Part shown: positions 14,201 through 26,938 of the stretch, in pieces | Layout of the letters: each line of letters starts with the position of its first letter | Position numbering within the stretch: the stretch's first letter is position 1 | Notes under the pieces: generated by a model | The model's input: the letters and a program-made list of their open reading frames with translations, nothing else | What the model was told of the DNA's origin: nothing | Database searches by the model: none | Source of the DNA: Typha latifolia | Lineage: Eukaryota > Streptophyta > Magnoliopsida > Poales > Typhaceae | Reading direction: 5' to 3' | Assembly: GCA_019914945.1 (NCBI GenBank) | Contig: CM034105.1 | Location: 4,960,001-5,024,000, forward strand | DNA: 64,000 nucleotides | Position numbers and translations under genes: made by a program

Positions 14201-16884
14201 TTCTCTTTCTTCCTTTCTCTCTTGCTCTCCTCCCTCTCTTTCTCCCTTCTTCTCTCTCGATTTGGTTCGTTTTGGTTGATCCGGACAGACTAGTTTCAGA
14301 GTGGGATCAAGATCGGCCGAACCGTGGAACCATGGTTTCTTTGTTTCAATTTTTTTCTCTATTTTGATTTTGCATATAAGTGGCGCATGATTGATATGGC
14401 CGAAGAGTGGTCCAAGCCTCCTGTATCTAAGAGGTTGTTATCCTTAAACCTGGTTATGGCATCAAAATGTCGATCTAAACATTAAGTTTAGCTATTCATA
14501 CAGATGATTGTTTCCAAGTTGCCATCAAAACTGTTTTGCATTTATGGTGAATTCATAGGTGTGTAATGGTATAAGTATGTAACATGTTATGTCCTTAATT
14601 TTTTTTTTTAGTTTAGTGTTCTTTACAGATCCATTATAACTTTGTATTGCTCCTATTCCACAATTTTTTTACATTGTCTCATGGAACATTGAACTGATTC
14701 TACATATCACGTCATAGTCAGAGATGATTCATGGTTGTTACTCCTTGACATCTTCTCCTCATCCTCTGTGTGTGTTTTAACATGAGTGTGTGTTTCCAAT
14801 AACATAATTTCTTAAGAGCTACTTGAAGTGAAAGAAATGGAATGACATCTTATAGCATTTCCGCCATTGACAATTACTTGGTTGTAATCTCACATTGTTA
14901 TTATTTTCATTTACATAATGGATAGATTCCTTTCTTTTTTTTATCTCAGTAGGAATTAATGAGCTGATAACTTTGTAGATAAAGGCTTCAGAAAAGGAGT
15001 TTCAACACATACTAAATGAACACAGGTTAGATTATTTTCTCTCCTCACTGACTACAGCATTGTGATTTACTTTGTGGTTCCTATCTATCATTAAAAGTCC
15101 AGGAGAAATTGCATTACAGAGAAAAGTTCTCATCTTTCCATTGTGACAAGTTGATTAACCTAATATGTACATAATAGGTGGAACTCACTTTATGGTAATT
15201 GTAGGCTTATTTCAGATCACAGCAAGTGAGAACAGATTTACATTCTATACATTTAAACATAGTTCGAGAAAAGATCAAAATTTTGCTAGAAGATAGGTGG
15301 TATATTCATTTGGTTACAAACTATGACTAATAATTCAGGGATGATCCAGGAGGATCAACAGAAGCTCGATTGATGGGCTAGGTTACCCATAACTGGGCAG
15401 GTTTATATGATTCAAAAGTAAGATCTAGGACATTGGAGTCCAAATTGTACTCATGAAATTTGTAGGCTAAACTTTCTCATACAATGTTTCTTCCACACGC
15501 AATATATGAAAATAGGGTATCTGGATGAGTTCTCAAATGTGACAACAAGAAAAGGTCATAGAAGGTCATTTAGTGCCTCATATTGTCTGATCAATTCATT
15601 TTTGTTATTTGTGGAAGCTTAGTAAACGATAAGTCAAATCCCTGGAGAAGATGGATTCAGCTCTTATTTAATCATAGAATGTCACATCAAGTCAATTGGA
15701 GTGCCTCAGATTGTCTGATCATGCTCATTTCCATTATCCATGGAAACTGAGACAGTAAGACCAAATTTCTGAAGACTATGAATTGCGCTTATCCCTTGTC
15801 ATATGCCTTGCAATTGAAAGCAACCACAACAATTCTGGGCGAATGCTTACAGCCTTAATTTAAGATAACATGGGACATAGGATTTATTACCCCAACAATT
15901 TGGTGTACTTATTATATTTATTATAATAGGATATTTTGGTAATTTGGGCATGCTCTATTAATTTGGACGGAAACATTCACTTTTGTCATAAATAAATTGA
16001 TTGGTTTGGTAGAAAAAATTATATAAGAGAGTAAAGTGGATTCACGCACAAGTACACAAAGATAAAATGTATTAAACCTTTTATATTCTAATAAAACTTA
16101 CCTTTACTTTTGCTCTTTAGATTCATCTAATGTTATTCATCAGTGTACAATTCATATAATTGTTAGTCTGCTACGAGATTGATAAGTCTTGGGACTACTT
16201 TCTACATGATTATTTAAATTGTTGTTAATTTGTAAAGCAGTATAGATATTTATGTTTTAGATCACGATTTACTCGATCTTTTTCTTTCTATTGGAACTCT
16301 AGTTTAGAGATTGTTCGGATACCTCAGCAACTACTCGTGAAGATACTTAGGTAGCCTTTAGTTTATACATTACATAAGGGATATTTATTCATGAATTAGG
16401 TGCTCCTTAAATATGTTTTGCAATTAAATACTTATGGATATATATCTTGGTTATACTTTGTATAAATTATAAGTCACGTGATAAGTTATATACAAAATTT
16501 TACACAGGTATAATGATACAATAAAAATTTGCATGTTTTATAAGCAAGATTTTATTACAGTTAATATACTTATTTACAGTTTAATAATTAAACATAAATT
16601 CTTACTTTAATTTATTCAAAGTAATTGTTATGTTTTACAACCAAACAATAAAATATGAGTAAAGTTATAGATGTTCCTAGTTAATATTTAAAGAGTTGTG
16701 CATAAATTTATCCTTAAAAAACTATATGCACGAAGCGAATGAGGTTTTATGTTTTCATGTTTTTCCTTAAATTGACAGGTCGACTTCGGTGCAAGGGAAA
16801 CTACTCCAACATAACCTGGGCCCTAAAGTTGTTGACGCGTTGAAGGATCTCAAAAGGAAGCTATCTGAAGATGAATCTACATAA
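5195..16884 (+). CDS. YacP-like NYN-domain protein (PIN-like nuclease fold), 9 exons, 257 aa
   Basis: Nine exons join in frame with GT-AG introns: 5195-5281, 7325-7449, 7544-7704, 8190-8259, 9060-9114, 10280-10363, 11000-11038, 14979-15025, 16779-16884 (774 nt). The N-terminus is Ser/Thr-rich with few acids, consistent with an organelle transit peptide. The NYN core starts at about residue 82 with [13 protein letters not shown] (Asp86), then [11 protein letters not shown] (Asp133), [19 protein letters not shown] (Asp150, Asp160) and [19 protein letters not shown] (Asp184), the spaced acidic residues of PIN/NYN metal-dependent RNases. Bacterial YacP/Rae1 is a ribosome-associated mRNA endonuclease; the plant homologue's role is not established. 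The start is uncertain: an in-frame ATG at 5099 adds 32 residues read through the GA repeat. Introns contain transposon insertions. A broken duplicate lies at 30.1-34.35 kb on the other strand. Confidence 0.88.
11133..11924. mobile_element. About 790-bp insertion in intron 7 of the NYN gene, class unknown
   Basis: The inverted duplicate reads CAATGACTTTACA directly into GGTCTTATTATAGCA, whereas this copy has about 790 bp between the two halves. The inserted DNA includes a GC-richer block at about 11,750-11,920 with repeated GGCACGGCAC / GGCACAACAC / GGCACAACC motifs. Short TTTACA (left) and TTTATA (right) flanks could be a worn target duplication. No coding domain is seen. The alternative, a deletion in the duplicate, is less likely given the possible TSD but not excluded. 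Confidence 0.55.
12702..13056 (+). repeat. Tandem duplication of a 177-bp unit within the LINE region
   Basis: CCATTGATTGTGGCACAAA begins at 12,702 and again at 12,879, and the following bases match to GATGACGAGGTGAAC in both units with a few differences. The corresponding part of the inverted duplicate (about 32,600-32,770) holds only one unit, so this tandem step probably happened after the segmental duplication. Confidence 0.85.
12780..13390 (+). mobile_element. 3' end of an RTE-type LINE in NYN intron 7
   Basis: Broken plus-strand reading gives IRILRWM, then [10 protein letters not shown] and a short downstream segment, the pattern at the end of plant RTE reverse transcriptases ([24 protein letters not shown]). 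It ends with CCAGTAGTTGGGACTAAGGC and a (TTG)n-like tail at about 13,370-13,390, the usual RTE 3' end. The same end is present in the inverted duplicate near 32,270-32,640, so insertion predates that duplication. Confidence 0.75.
13557..14342. mobile_element. 764-bp insertion flanked by an 11-bp target duplication in NYN intron 7
   Basis: ATGGTTTCTTT occurs at 13,557-13,567 and at 14,332-14,342. The DNA between is absent from the inverted duplicate, which passes straight from the sequence left of it to the sequence right of it. The insert is pyrimidine-rich (long CT stretches at 13,790-14,270), carries no coding domain and shows no clear terminal inverted repeat. An 11-bp duplication would suit a Mutator-type element or a LINE/SINE-driven event; I cannot decide. 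Confidence 0.65.
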
Positions 16885-17339
16885 CTTGGGTTTCTCAATG
16901 GACTAACAAACTTAAGGATTGATGAACTGATGATCATCACATCAGGACCATCGGCATCCTTGCAAAGATCAACAATTGATCATGCTATAAGAGGAGGAAG
17001 AGCACAAGTAGATCATAGAGTATGTTAGCAAGAGGGAACCTCACATGGAGGCTGCCATCCTAAATTTATCTTCATGGAGGAACATCCACCCAGCAATGGA
17101 TAGCAACTCTCATGGTATGACTTTACTGATGGGCTATGAATAGTGCTAACATCATTCTTTTTTTTCTTTTCTTCCATATTGTGAAACGGAAATCTTTTCT
17201 GCTAGAGAAAGATGTGTTTCCCCATCTAACCATCTCATGAGAGAGTAAACTTTTTGTATGTAAAGTCCTGTGCCATTTGCTCACACATCTCTCTCCTACA
17301 ATATTGATTACTAGAGTTGATCCTTGATCTCATTACAGC

Positions 17340-20300
17340 TTGCAATTTGTTGACTTATTGAAAGTTTGGTTAGTAATTAGTTTAAGCCAGCCATTTCTTT
17401 TGGGCTGAAGGCAAAAACACAAGCCAAGGTAAGCATCATATCTGTTGAGGGTCTGAATTTTAAGAGAAACAAATAAACTGGGCTCTGAGAAGTATTAAAA
17501 AAAAAGCGTCTTTAGTTGGTAGATTCATAACTAAGAAATAAACCTACACAAATCAAATAAGAAAATAGAATAAAAAGGAATGTGTTCTGTCGAATCCTAG
17601 ACCACTCCCAATTCGGTGGAGAGGAGAGGTGGGAAGTAATGGTGGTAAATGGGAGGGTAGAGGAAGCAGCAGCCTCGATGATGAGAGAACGGAACGGCGA
17701 TAGTGTAGAACGGAGAGAGAGAGAGAGCTCTCTCCTTCCTTTCTAGGCGAAAATTGTTAGGGGAGAGGAGAATGGAAAAGTCACTTATTTCGTTAGCGTC
17801 TGAGCTATGTTAGAACGGGCAATTTTCTTTTCCTTCAAATTTGAACTCTTTCCTCTCACTTTGTTTTGAAACCTCAATTTTTTGTAATTTGATTGATTTG
17901 AAATTTCAAAAAAAAATTTTCTAATCTGACATCGTTGGGTTACGATAATATTTCAATTGAAATCAGATGATTTGAGATGAGAGTTAGGAGGATATCATTT
18001 TCTGTAGAAAGTTAACTTTTCTTTCTAGATCTAAAAACAACCCTAATTCATCTACATTCTCATTGGTGGCCGAAGACGAAATCCATTTCTTCCTTCCAAA
18101 ATTTCCAAACAATAAAATCCATCTCAAAATTGAGGTTAATCCATCCAATTCCGCACCTGCCTCTCACGTGACGCTCACCAACGCCACCACACCCCCCGAC
18201 CAACCAGTCAACGACTACCGAGCCAAGTCAACGGTCAACACCCCAGGTGGCAAGGTCAATCAATCATCGGATCGGATCTGATCTGATCGGATCCAGCTCG
18301 ATCCACATATCATCACGCGATTTAAAGGGGGGGGGCGGCGGGCAACACCAACTGAACCGCCCGTTAATAACTGCCATTGTCCCTCCAAGGAGTCCAGTTA
18401 AGAGAAGAAAAGTTAATGTCAGGAATCCAAGCGACCCATCTCACCGCAGGGAATTGAATGCTTTAATTCAATCACCTCCCCATCTCCTGTTGACTAAATT
18501 TCTTTACAATCTTCTCCGAGCTCAGGGTGGTGCCATTAATATCGCAACGCTTATGTGGATGGTAATTATAACATTACACATCCTTGTAGCTGTAATGCAT
18601 GCATATATGAACTTATCTCTCTGCTACGTTAAAACTCTTTTAGCTCATTCTTTTCTTGTCCTCAGAAACTTCTGTTGACTAGTGCTTCATTTACTTACAC
18701 ACCAGAGAAAGAAGAAAACGTTAAATTGTTCGTGTGGTAGAATAAGCATCATAGAAAGTTCTAGCTCTCAATTGATTTGTACGTATGATTTGTAACAGTA
18801 GTTAACCATGAAAGGATTAATGTACTCCGTATACATGTAGCTGAATTATATCTGTTTCTTCTTACACATTTTATTTTTGCTACATTTTCCTTGTTAAGAA
18901 ATTTCATATCTAGGAGTACTTCTTACTCCTTATGAGATTTTATTTATTGGCTGTAGAAAAGTAATAACAAGAGATACATTGGCCAAAGAACAAAGAGGGA
19001 AGTATGTATCCTTTGGATGAGAAATATTTTCATCATTCTTTTTTTTTCTTTGTGTTTTTGAACAATTAACTTAATATGCTTGCATCTATATGCACATTAT
19101 CTCATGGTAAGAGAAATTTTGATTTATCATGTTATTAGAAGTATGGATCTTTCAACATTTTGTTACTAATTAACGTTTGGTAAGATTTCCTTCGGTCGAC
19201 GGTCATAATAACGTGTGGTCCATACATGACACGCTTTCGAGCATACGACAAATTTGTCAGGTCGAGAACCTACTAACTCTGCGATAGAATCAAATTTAAT
19301 GATGATAGCAATTGGTCGCCTACGGGCATCTGTATTCGTTTCATCTACTTGTTAAATTTTAGTGTATGAAAATCGGCCACATGATAACTTATTTTGCTTA
19401 CACAATTTTGAAGGAAATTGAGGCAAAACTAGCCATCTAATTTGGTCTTAATATGCAGCTATACTGTATTGGTTCAGGTCTAGGATAGATGGAGACCAAG
19501 ATGTTTCTTTCTCGGGTAATAGGAACAGTATTTATCTTGCCTTCCAAATAACTTCTAAAATTAGTGAAATGTTAAGAGTTACAATGTTTCTTTACAGTTA
19601 AGCCAAGTAAAATTTACCTTCTTCTATAGTGTTGGCTTCTTTGGTGCAAAGAACACACACACATCAATTTCTCACCTATAAATGTTACTGTGGAAGAGAA
19701 AGAATCAAAGTTCTTTGTGAATTTTCTAGAAGAGGCCATTGACCTGTCAGCCAATTTGAGTAACTCAATTTTGGATTTATCTAATGTGGTCATAAGTGAA
19801 GTCTGGACAAATCCTGCCAATGGACTAAAATTATATGGCATCAAATAGTACAGTACTTGATATTATTTTCATCTGACTGGCCATGCAATCACATGAGTAT
19901 TAGATTACTGTCTGAGTTGACTTTTTTGGAAGCCAGCAGTATCATTTGGCTTACCCAAGAGGGGTCAAATGAATATATTGACTCTCAGCGATCAGAATTA
20001 GCAAGTTTCAACATATTTTGATATATTTTGTATTGTGTTAGAAGTTTTTCGACTTCAATTTACAAGAATTCAAAACATATATGGATCTATTTATTATTTT
20101 TTTCACTGAAAACCTTTGAGTTACCATCTATTAGCAAATCTTGTGACCTAGTTTAAAGGTACTTAAAGACAAATAATTTTTGTTTTCTACACAATATGTG
20201 TCATATTTATTTGCTCTTCCTTTACTTGATCTTGAAATATTTCTCTAGCAGATATTTTGTGCATACAGAACTCTGAAGGTTCTTTCATTTCTTAGATGCA

Positions 20301-21180
20301 TACAATACTTCATAGATAGATTTAGAGACAAAAATGTTCTACATATGTTTACGCTTTTAAAAGTTCTCTAGGCAAAATTTCTTGCTTCTATTAATCAACT
20401 CTTGTAAACAAACGGCTTGTTATAAGTTTTTTGCAGCAGAATATATTTCACACTAATTTTGAAAGCTAGGACTCTATGTATACTAAAGGTGACTGAACGA
20501 AGCTAACTTTTCTGGTAATTTGTTTGATAGAAAATGGAGAACAATGACCATTTGCCTTTGAAGAACCAGCAAGATTGTTTGAATATTTGGGGGATAAATA
20601 TAATTAATATATTGCTTTTAGTTAACTATCTCCAACAAGGAAAAAGATCTCCTATATATTCAAACGATTGCCTTCAAGACTAGAATTAGTCTGTCTTGAT
20701 ACTCTATTCGCAAGGAAATATAAGACTTCCATATATATGCTTATCCCTACTGTCTACTACTATATTGGTCGCATGATTGGATGACACTATTTTATAATCT
20801 TATTTAAGACTACAAAAAAAGAAAAAAGAATTAGATAATAGACATATTTCTCTCGTTAAACCATGCATCCTATTTATTCCCTCAATTTTAGAGAAAGCTA
20901 GACATGAAATCATATATCCCTTGAAAAATAATAAACTAGCTTAAATTAGCAAGAATCTCCAAGGCTATATTATATTGCCCATTCCCTCCAATGTTGTGGA
21001 TGACTAATATTTCCTACTTTAATATCACTTAGATCACACTTTCTTCCATGCCTACTAATTAACAACATTTTATTCATTAACAAGTGCCTCTTGGTCTGTT
21101 AGACCCCAGAATTAATGCTTCAATCTCATGTACAGATATTTCACTTAATATCAACTAGAATACGCAAACAAACATAATAA
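17340..21180. other. Gene-poor stretch with small unsupported open frames
   Basis: No family is recognisable. A GC-richer island at about 18,130-18,540 contains a run of nine to ten G at about 18,327 and overlapping plus-strand frames (18,063-18,281 and 18,247-18,678) without domain similarity, signal or conserved composition. There is a short GA run at 17,716. A non-coding exon or promoter-like segment is possible but not shown. Confidence 0.4.
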
Positions 21181-21183
21181 TAG

Positions 21184-21293
<110 letters not shown>

Positions 21294-21299
21294 TGTATG

Positions 21300-24200
21300 G
21301 ATAAGTATTTCTTTATTTTCATTAAAATGCCGCCCAAATGATCCACGCCACGGAACCCACACCGACTACGTCTTACCCAAGCAAATGGGGCCCAGCCACA
21401 CCCACGCTAATCCTTTTTCCCAGAGATGCAAAGTTTGACCTTGTCAAACTACATACTAATAACTTCCCCACATAGAGCTTTAAATTTAAAAAAAAAATTA
21501 TCTATGATTAGGACATATTTCTTTCATGTAGGCTGTGGTATTGCATTGCATAATGATAACAATCGGATTGAAATGATACGAAAAAGTATCGTTGTCGGAT
21601 GACAACAGAAGTTATTTCAATGGGAAGAATTGTCAACACTGGGGATATAGACTAGCTACTTGACTGTTTGAACACTAATTATTAACTAATGTTGTTCTTC
21701 ATACTTATCAATGCAATTAGAATCCAAGGAAATCATATGATAACAACATAAAACATCATGTTCTTACTATCTGCAAGTTGCAACTTGACCCTCTTGCATC
21801 TTTCTCACATATAACTCATAGTCTTAGTTGAATTAAGATGGAGGTAATAGATCATATATAATTGGTTAAAAGAAAAACTTGTAATAAAGCTTACCTTGGT
21901 CAGAACTTTATGATAGATGTTATTCAACAACTCAGGAAGTCCTCTAGTGTTATTATATTATGTGGTCCCAATATAGGGTTAGAGTTTGTGCTAGTTCTTG
22001 AGACTTCCATTAGATAAGCACACATCTAACATGAAGTCATAAATATGGACGGTACGTTAGCTGTTAATTTGGATATAAAAGGCTTTGTGGATACGTACTC
22101 GCGTATACTAGCAAAATCTACATGCTGCTGCAATACTATTTGCGTCTATTACTTCCTTGTCAAAGTTGCATCAAAAATATGATCTTATGCAATGGGTGAA
22201 GTGGCTGAATATATTAATGCACGGGTTGTTGAGTTCCTGCATTTAATAGGCTACTCTAGAGATGGAAGAGTAAGATGGGGTTCTTGGGTGGTCACCTCTT
22301 CAAAGCAAATTGAGAGATAGCACTGTGGCCTTTCATGGGACCAGAGCATATCAAAGAGCATTTAATGGTGGTGACATCTTAAACTCCTTATCTATCGTCG
22401 CCATCATCGTCTAGTACCGTCTCAACTGACACTGATATGAAGCACGCGGCGCCGTAGTCACCGAAGTCACTAAATTGGCCTTTTTCTAGCCTTCATGCAT
22501 CCCTAGTTGCGCTTTTATTCGTTTTCCTTCTTGGTTCCATGCAGGGCATGCAATGTATTATTAGTAGCACTTCAAGGAGTTGAAAAATATATCAAGAGAC
22601 AATATTATTATCGACCAAGAATATCAACTATATATGATTAGTTACATGTTATTAGGCTTGTTTATTTGAAGTCCTTACTTTTTATCTTCAACTATCTAGT
22701 CTATGTAGATTGCATCATTGCATTAATATGCTTTAATGATATGATAAGAACATCTTCAAAAGTAAGCTTGCATGAACACAACATATCAGAAAAATTATTG
22801 ACAACCTGATCTACTTCGGATAATGCTACTTATTTCTTTATATTTGGTCATAGTTTAAGTCCAAAAGCATCACATAATAAATATCTATATATGCAGCCAT
22901 CTTACTATATCAATTAAACTAAATATCACTCTTATTGTTCTATTTTCTGAAGATTAGGTTTTCCTTTTACAGATGCTTAGTAGAAAAAAAAAAAAGAATA
23001 ATGTCAATTAGTAATGGTATTGTTAATGTCATTAGAATTTCTAATAAATTTAGCCATTTTACTATTTTATTGGCATCTAACTGCTATTTTTTTCCTATCA
23101 AACACAATTGGCGAACAAGGTTGTACATTTAATTTGTCCAATTTTTCGCCAAGGGTCGTTGTAGGACCATCTACATTTGTCGGCATACACCGACATGCCA
23201 CGAGCGACGCGCGCAACCTGTTCATGCCGTATGAAATCAGCTCAAAGAATTCAATTTGAAAGCTATGTATCGCGACGCCATTAGTTGATAGAACTTATCT
23301 ACCATCAATGCGTTAAAAATTAGCCTATGTAAACACTCACTCAGCTACCTGAATTGGGTATGAGTGGTAGGAAATTCTCCATAGAACTTATTTCCATCAA
23401 TGCATTAAAACTACTTGTTTTGACTATCACCATGGTCAGTAGAAAGTTCATCCATAATGTTTACATTATTTGTTAGAAACTTTGATAAAGTAGATTTCAA
23501 GCTTATCAGAATAATGTAAACTTATATTAGATTGCAATCCAATACACAAGATAAACTACAAATTATTTCAATCCAATACACAAGCTTATCAGAATTATAC
23601 ATTACAATTCTTCTTTTATTTCTTATGGCATGATTCATGATTTCAATCTTATCAGATTATGTAAACTTTTATATACCAATGTCCAGTAAAGTTTGAAAAT
23701 TGAATGAAGTATCTCAATAAGAATGAATATCCTTCTGTTTAAGTCCAATTTCATTTTATTTGGTAGTGCTCATATTATTCGCTTGTTCTTGGAGTTAATT
23801 GTAATCAAGTTACTCCATCAACAATGTCATTAATTCGCTTTACTCATGATAAGTTACATTATGCAAACTATTTAAAGTGACAAATTGATTTGCAATAAAG
23901 GGCTAGAGTGCAAATAATACATTACGGAGTGTTCGTAGAAATATTTAAAGATTTCCCTTCTCACCTTCAATATTTATATTTTCATATATAAATGAGAACA
24001 TTCATTAAGCTGTAATTGTAGAATTATGGTCAATCATAACTTAGTTTCTTACATATATAAGTTATGGTAGTCGAAAGATACATATAGCAGTTAGTCTTGT
24101 TTGTTTGGCTTACCAAATTGTCATTTTCTGTCTTCAATGGAAAATATAAATAACAATGACTATCCTTGTTTGTCTACCTAAAAGAGTTTTGTACTCAAAA

Positions 24201-25750
24201 TTCAGTTTCCTAAAGGTTCCAAAATACTGGTCATTCATCCAATTTATAGTCCACTAGTATGATGCATGGAAGCTCTTCCTTATAAATGCCTCTTAATGAA
24301 TAAGAATCGTCATTTAATTGAAAAGCATCTCAGTCCAAAAGTTTGGTTGGCTAATGGTAACTAAATTGTTCTTAAGATGTTCCTTCAAAGTCCCTTTTGA
24401 ACTTTGTTGGTACATAGAAATCTACTAACCTAGCTTAATATTAGGTTAGAAACAAGGACATAAATGATCTGAATATGCGGTAGCAAAGAAAGAAAAATTA
24501 AGTGATCATCTTAACAGACGTATGAATTAATTTGTATAACCGCCAAACACCTCTATCAACTGTGCATGTAGATTTTAAAATAGAAGAGTATGTGTTGGAT
24601 GTTTGCAATAAGATTGAGAACTTTGTTTATCCTTCTTTAATTTCCTAAGAATAAAAGAAACCAGCAATGCTGGGCATGCAAGCACATGCACAATTAATGC
24701 AACATGCAAAAAGGTACTTTTTATGAATTTTTATCGTCACCAATATGATAGGATCTTTAAAGCTTTTTCTTTTCCTATTTTATATAACATCATGAATTTA
24801 CATTGCTATTGCCTCTTTGATTAAGGAGAAGATGTATCTGATGCCCAAAATAGAGAAGGGAAGAAGTAACTGAAGTAAAAGTTGAATATTAAATAGTTGA
24901 TAAGTTGTATATATCTTTGAATGACGCAATACTTGTTGCTAGTTGGAGGTATCAATCTTGATGGACAGTTAAATTGGTTTTGGTTGGAGGTATCAATCTT
25001 GATGGTCAGTTAAATTGGTTCGCAGTGCTGCTAAACTTCATCTAAGTCAAGCCACCCCCAACAACTCATTGATTAAACTACCTTGGTTTAGTTAGGAAGC
25101 CATGACTTAATTAACTATCTGTGTTTAAATAATATTTCACATGGTCTTGTTTTTTTTTTTCAGTTTTTATTCATTTATGACTTTGAATCTTCTCAAACAT
25201 AAACATATCATGACTTTGAAGCATTCTGAATGTGGAGGAAACTTTTTAGTTTGTGGATTCAATCATTGACATAAAAGAGTCGGCTAAAGTCTTGTGGAAA
25301 AGAGACGTATCTAGGGTCTACTAGGAAGCCTCATGGAGATCATCTTGCTTCTAGTATTCGCTTTTCATGTGGGGGATCTCTCTTATTCTCGGCAAAAATT
25401 TCAAAATTTCCGTAAGGAATGTGGATTACTTTTCAATGGTAAGGTTGAAGCAAAGACTTGTGGGATTCTCTATGCTTCTTCTCCCTTCTACAAGCAATAG
25501 AAAAATAAGTAGAATGGTCAAATACAAGATCATCTCATATAGTTATATAATATTACTTGTTCACTCGACATCACATGACAAAAAAAGAATGAATATTCAA
25601 AAGGGTTACAGTTTCCCCATGGTTATGTTTTGGAGCCTCCCATGATTCCCAATAGTACCCATTTGTAATTTAGCATTTCTAAGGAGCCAATCCATGAGAG
25701 GATCATAGTGGCTATGATGGTTGGGTGAGTGGTCGAGAGAGAAGGGGGTG
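21300..25750. other. Intergenic AT-rich DNA upstream of the NAC gene
   Basis: No coding region is supported. It holds short degenerate repeats at about 23,290-23,660 (AAGCTTATCAGAAT and CCAATACACAAG recurring) and a small GC-rich patch at 23,170-23,230. A block at about 22,200-22,520 is less AT-rich but encodes nothing recognisable. Confidence 0.45.
24943..25022. repeat. Tandem duplication of about 40 bp
   Basis: TTGGAGGTATCAATCTTGAT occurs twice about 41 bp apart, each followed by GG(A/T)CAGTTAAATTGGTT. Only two units are present, with very few differences, so the event looks recent. Confidence 0.85.
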
Positions 25751-25759
25751 GGACCATGC

Positions 25760-25760
<1 letters not shown>

Positions 25761-25812
<52 letters not shown>

Positions 25813-25950
25813 GTGCAATGGTTCTTGCACCCAACTTGTTGTTGGTCCCATTTAATGCAAAAAGGGCTATTGAGACATATTGTGAGGTGAATGCAGGCAG
25901 TATCATATATAGAAGAGAGAGAGAGGGGAGAGGAGAGGAGAGGAGAGAGA
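25761..25950. repeat. (GA)n microsatellite and nearby GA-rich run upstream of NAC gene
   Basis: About 24 GA repeats lie at 25,761-25,809, with a second, imperfect GAGAGG run at 25,912-25,950, roughly 1.0-1.2 kb upstream of the NAC start codon. They are possible GAGA-factor sites; that role is inference. Confidence 0.9.
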
Positions 25951-26880
25951 TCCACTGTGATGACTCACCAGAAAGTGGTCACGGATTTCACTTGACTCCA
26001 CAGCCTTATACACATACAACCCCATGCCTAAACTTGGAAATTCTTCTGCCACTCCTGCCTACTTGTCTATGTCAGCATCAACGTGTGTCAAACTATTTAA
26101 CCCCACTTGCAAGAAATTCTTCTGCAATTCATCTTGCATTCAACCCTTTCCTGTGTCAAAAATACATACATCATACATGCATGCATGCAGCTAATGGAGT
26201 TGAACATTCATAAATGAGTACAAGAGATAATTGTAAGAGTGAATTTAAGGTCTAGTTTTTTAAAAAAAAAATTTGCAACATCCCTCATTTTTCTTTTTTT
26301 CACTTTGTAGAATTACACCACCCCCCACCCTAGATTTGGTTAGTTCTGTAAAGAAAAAATAAAAACTGGGTGACCCTACAAAATGGAAAATTAATTTAGA
26401 TTTTTTGAACCAATTAAAAATTAACAAAAATAATAATAAAAAGAGATGGGAGAGAACTGGTTGAAAAGATGCCAAGGAGGAAAGATTTGGTGTAGATAGA
26501 GGAGATTTTAACTAGAGGAGATAAGAATGGCCAATAACCTCGCAAAGACCACCGCCAAGCTGTCCTCTCCTTGAAGGGTCTCTATCTCATCTTTAACTCC
26601 TCAATACTCCTCTCCTCTCCATATAGGCCCTCCTAGAACTATGAGAGACTTATTTAACCACCTCTCTACCCTTTCCTCTCCTCTACTTGGAGTTGAGTAG
26701 AATGATATAGCCAAGAGAGGCATAGTCTGATATGGAGTGGAAGAGGATGATATCCAAGTAATAATCGAAATAAATACTAGTCTCAATCATTTTTCTCTAC
26801 TACTGTGTACCAACATTACCACCACTTGCACCAATCTTGGAGCAAAGAAACCACTTGAAAGTCTCAGGTATATATATACA

Positions 26881-26888
26881 TATAAAAG
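26881..26888 (+). promoter_or_regulatory. Likely TATA box of the NAC gene
   Basis: TATAAAAG lies 51 bp before the NAC ATG, preceded by TATATATACA. A start about 30 bp downstream would leave a very short 5'UTR of under 30 nt, so a more upstream start is also possible. Confidence 0.5.
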
Positions 26889-26938
26889 GGTGTACAAGGA
26901 GCGGCGAAGAGGCTGATGATTTCAGTGTGCAGTAGTTT

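Noticed and set aside
18063..18678. Overlapping plus-strand frames of 72 and 143 codons as a possible gene
   Set aside because: No recognisable domain, no codon bias distinct from the GC island, a poly-G run within the longer frame and no convincing splice partners.
25606..26213. Open frames crossing the (GA)n tract, up to 131 codons
   Set aside because: Low-complexity translation of a microsatellite on both strands, no domain, and no splice context.
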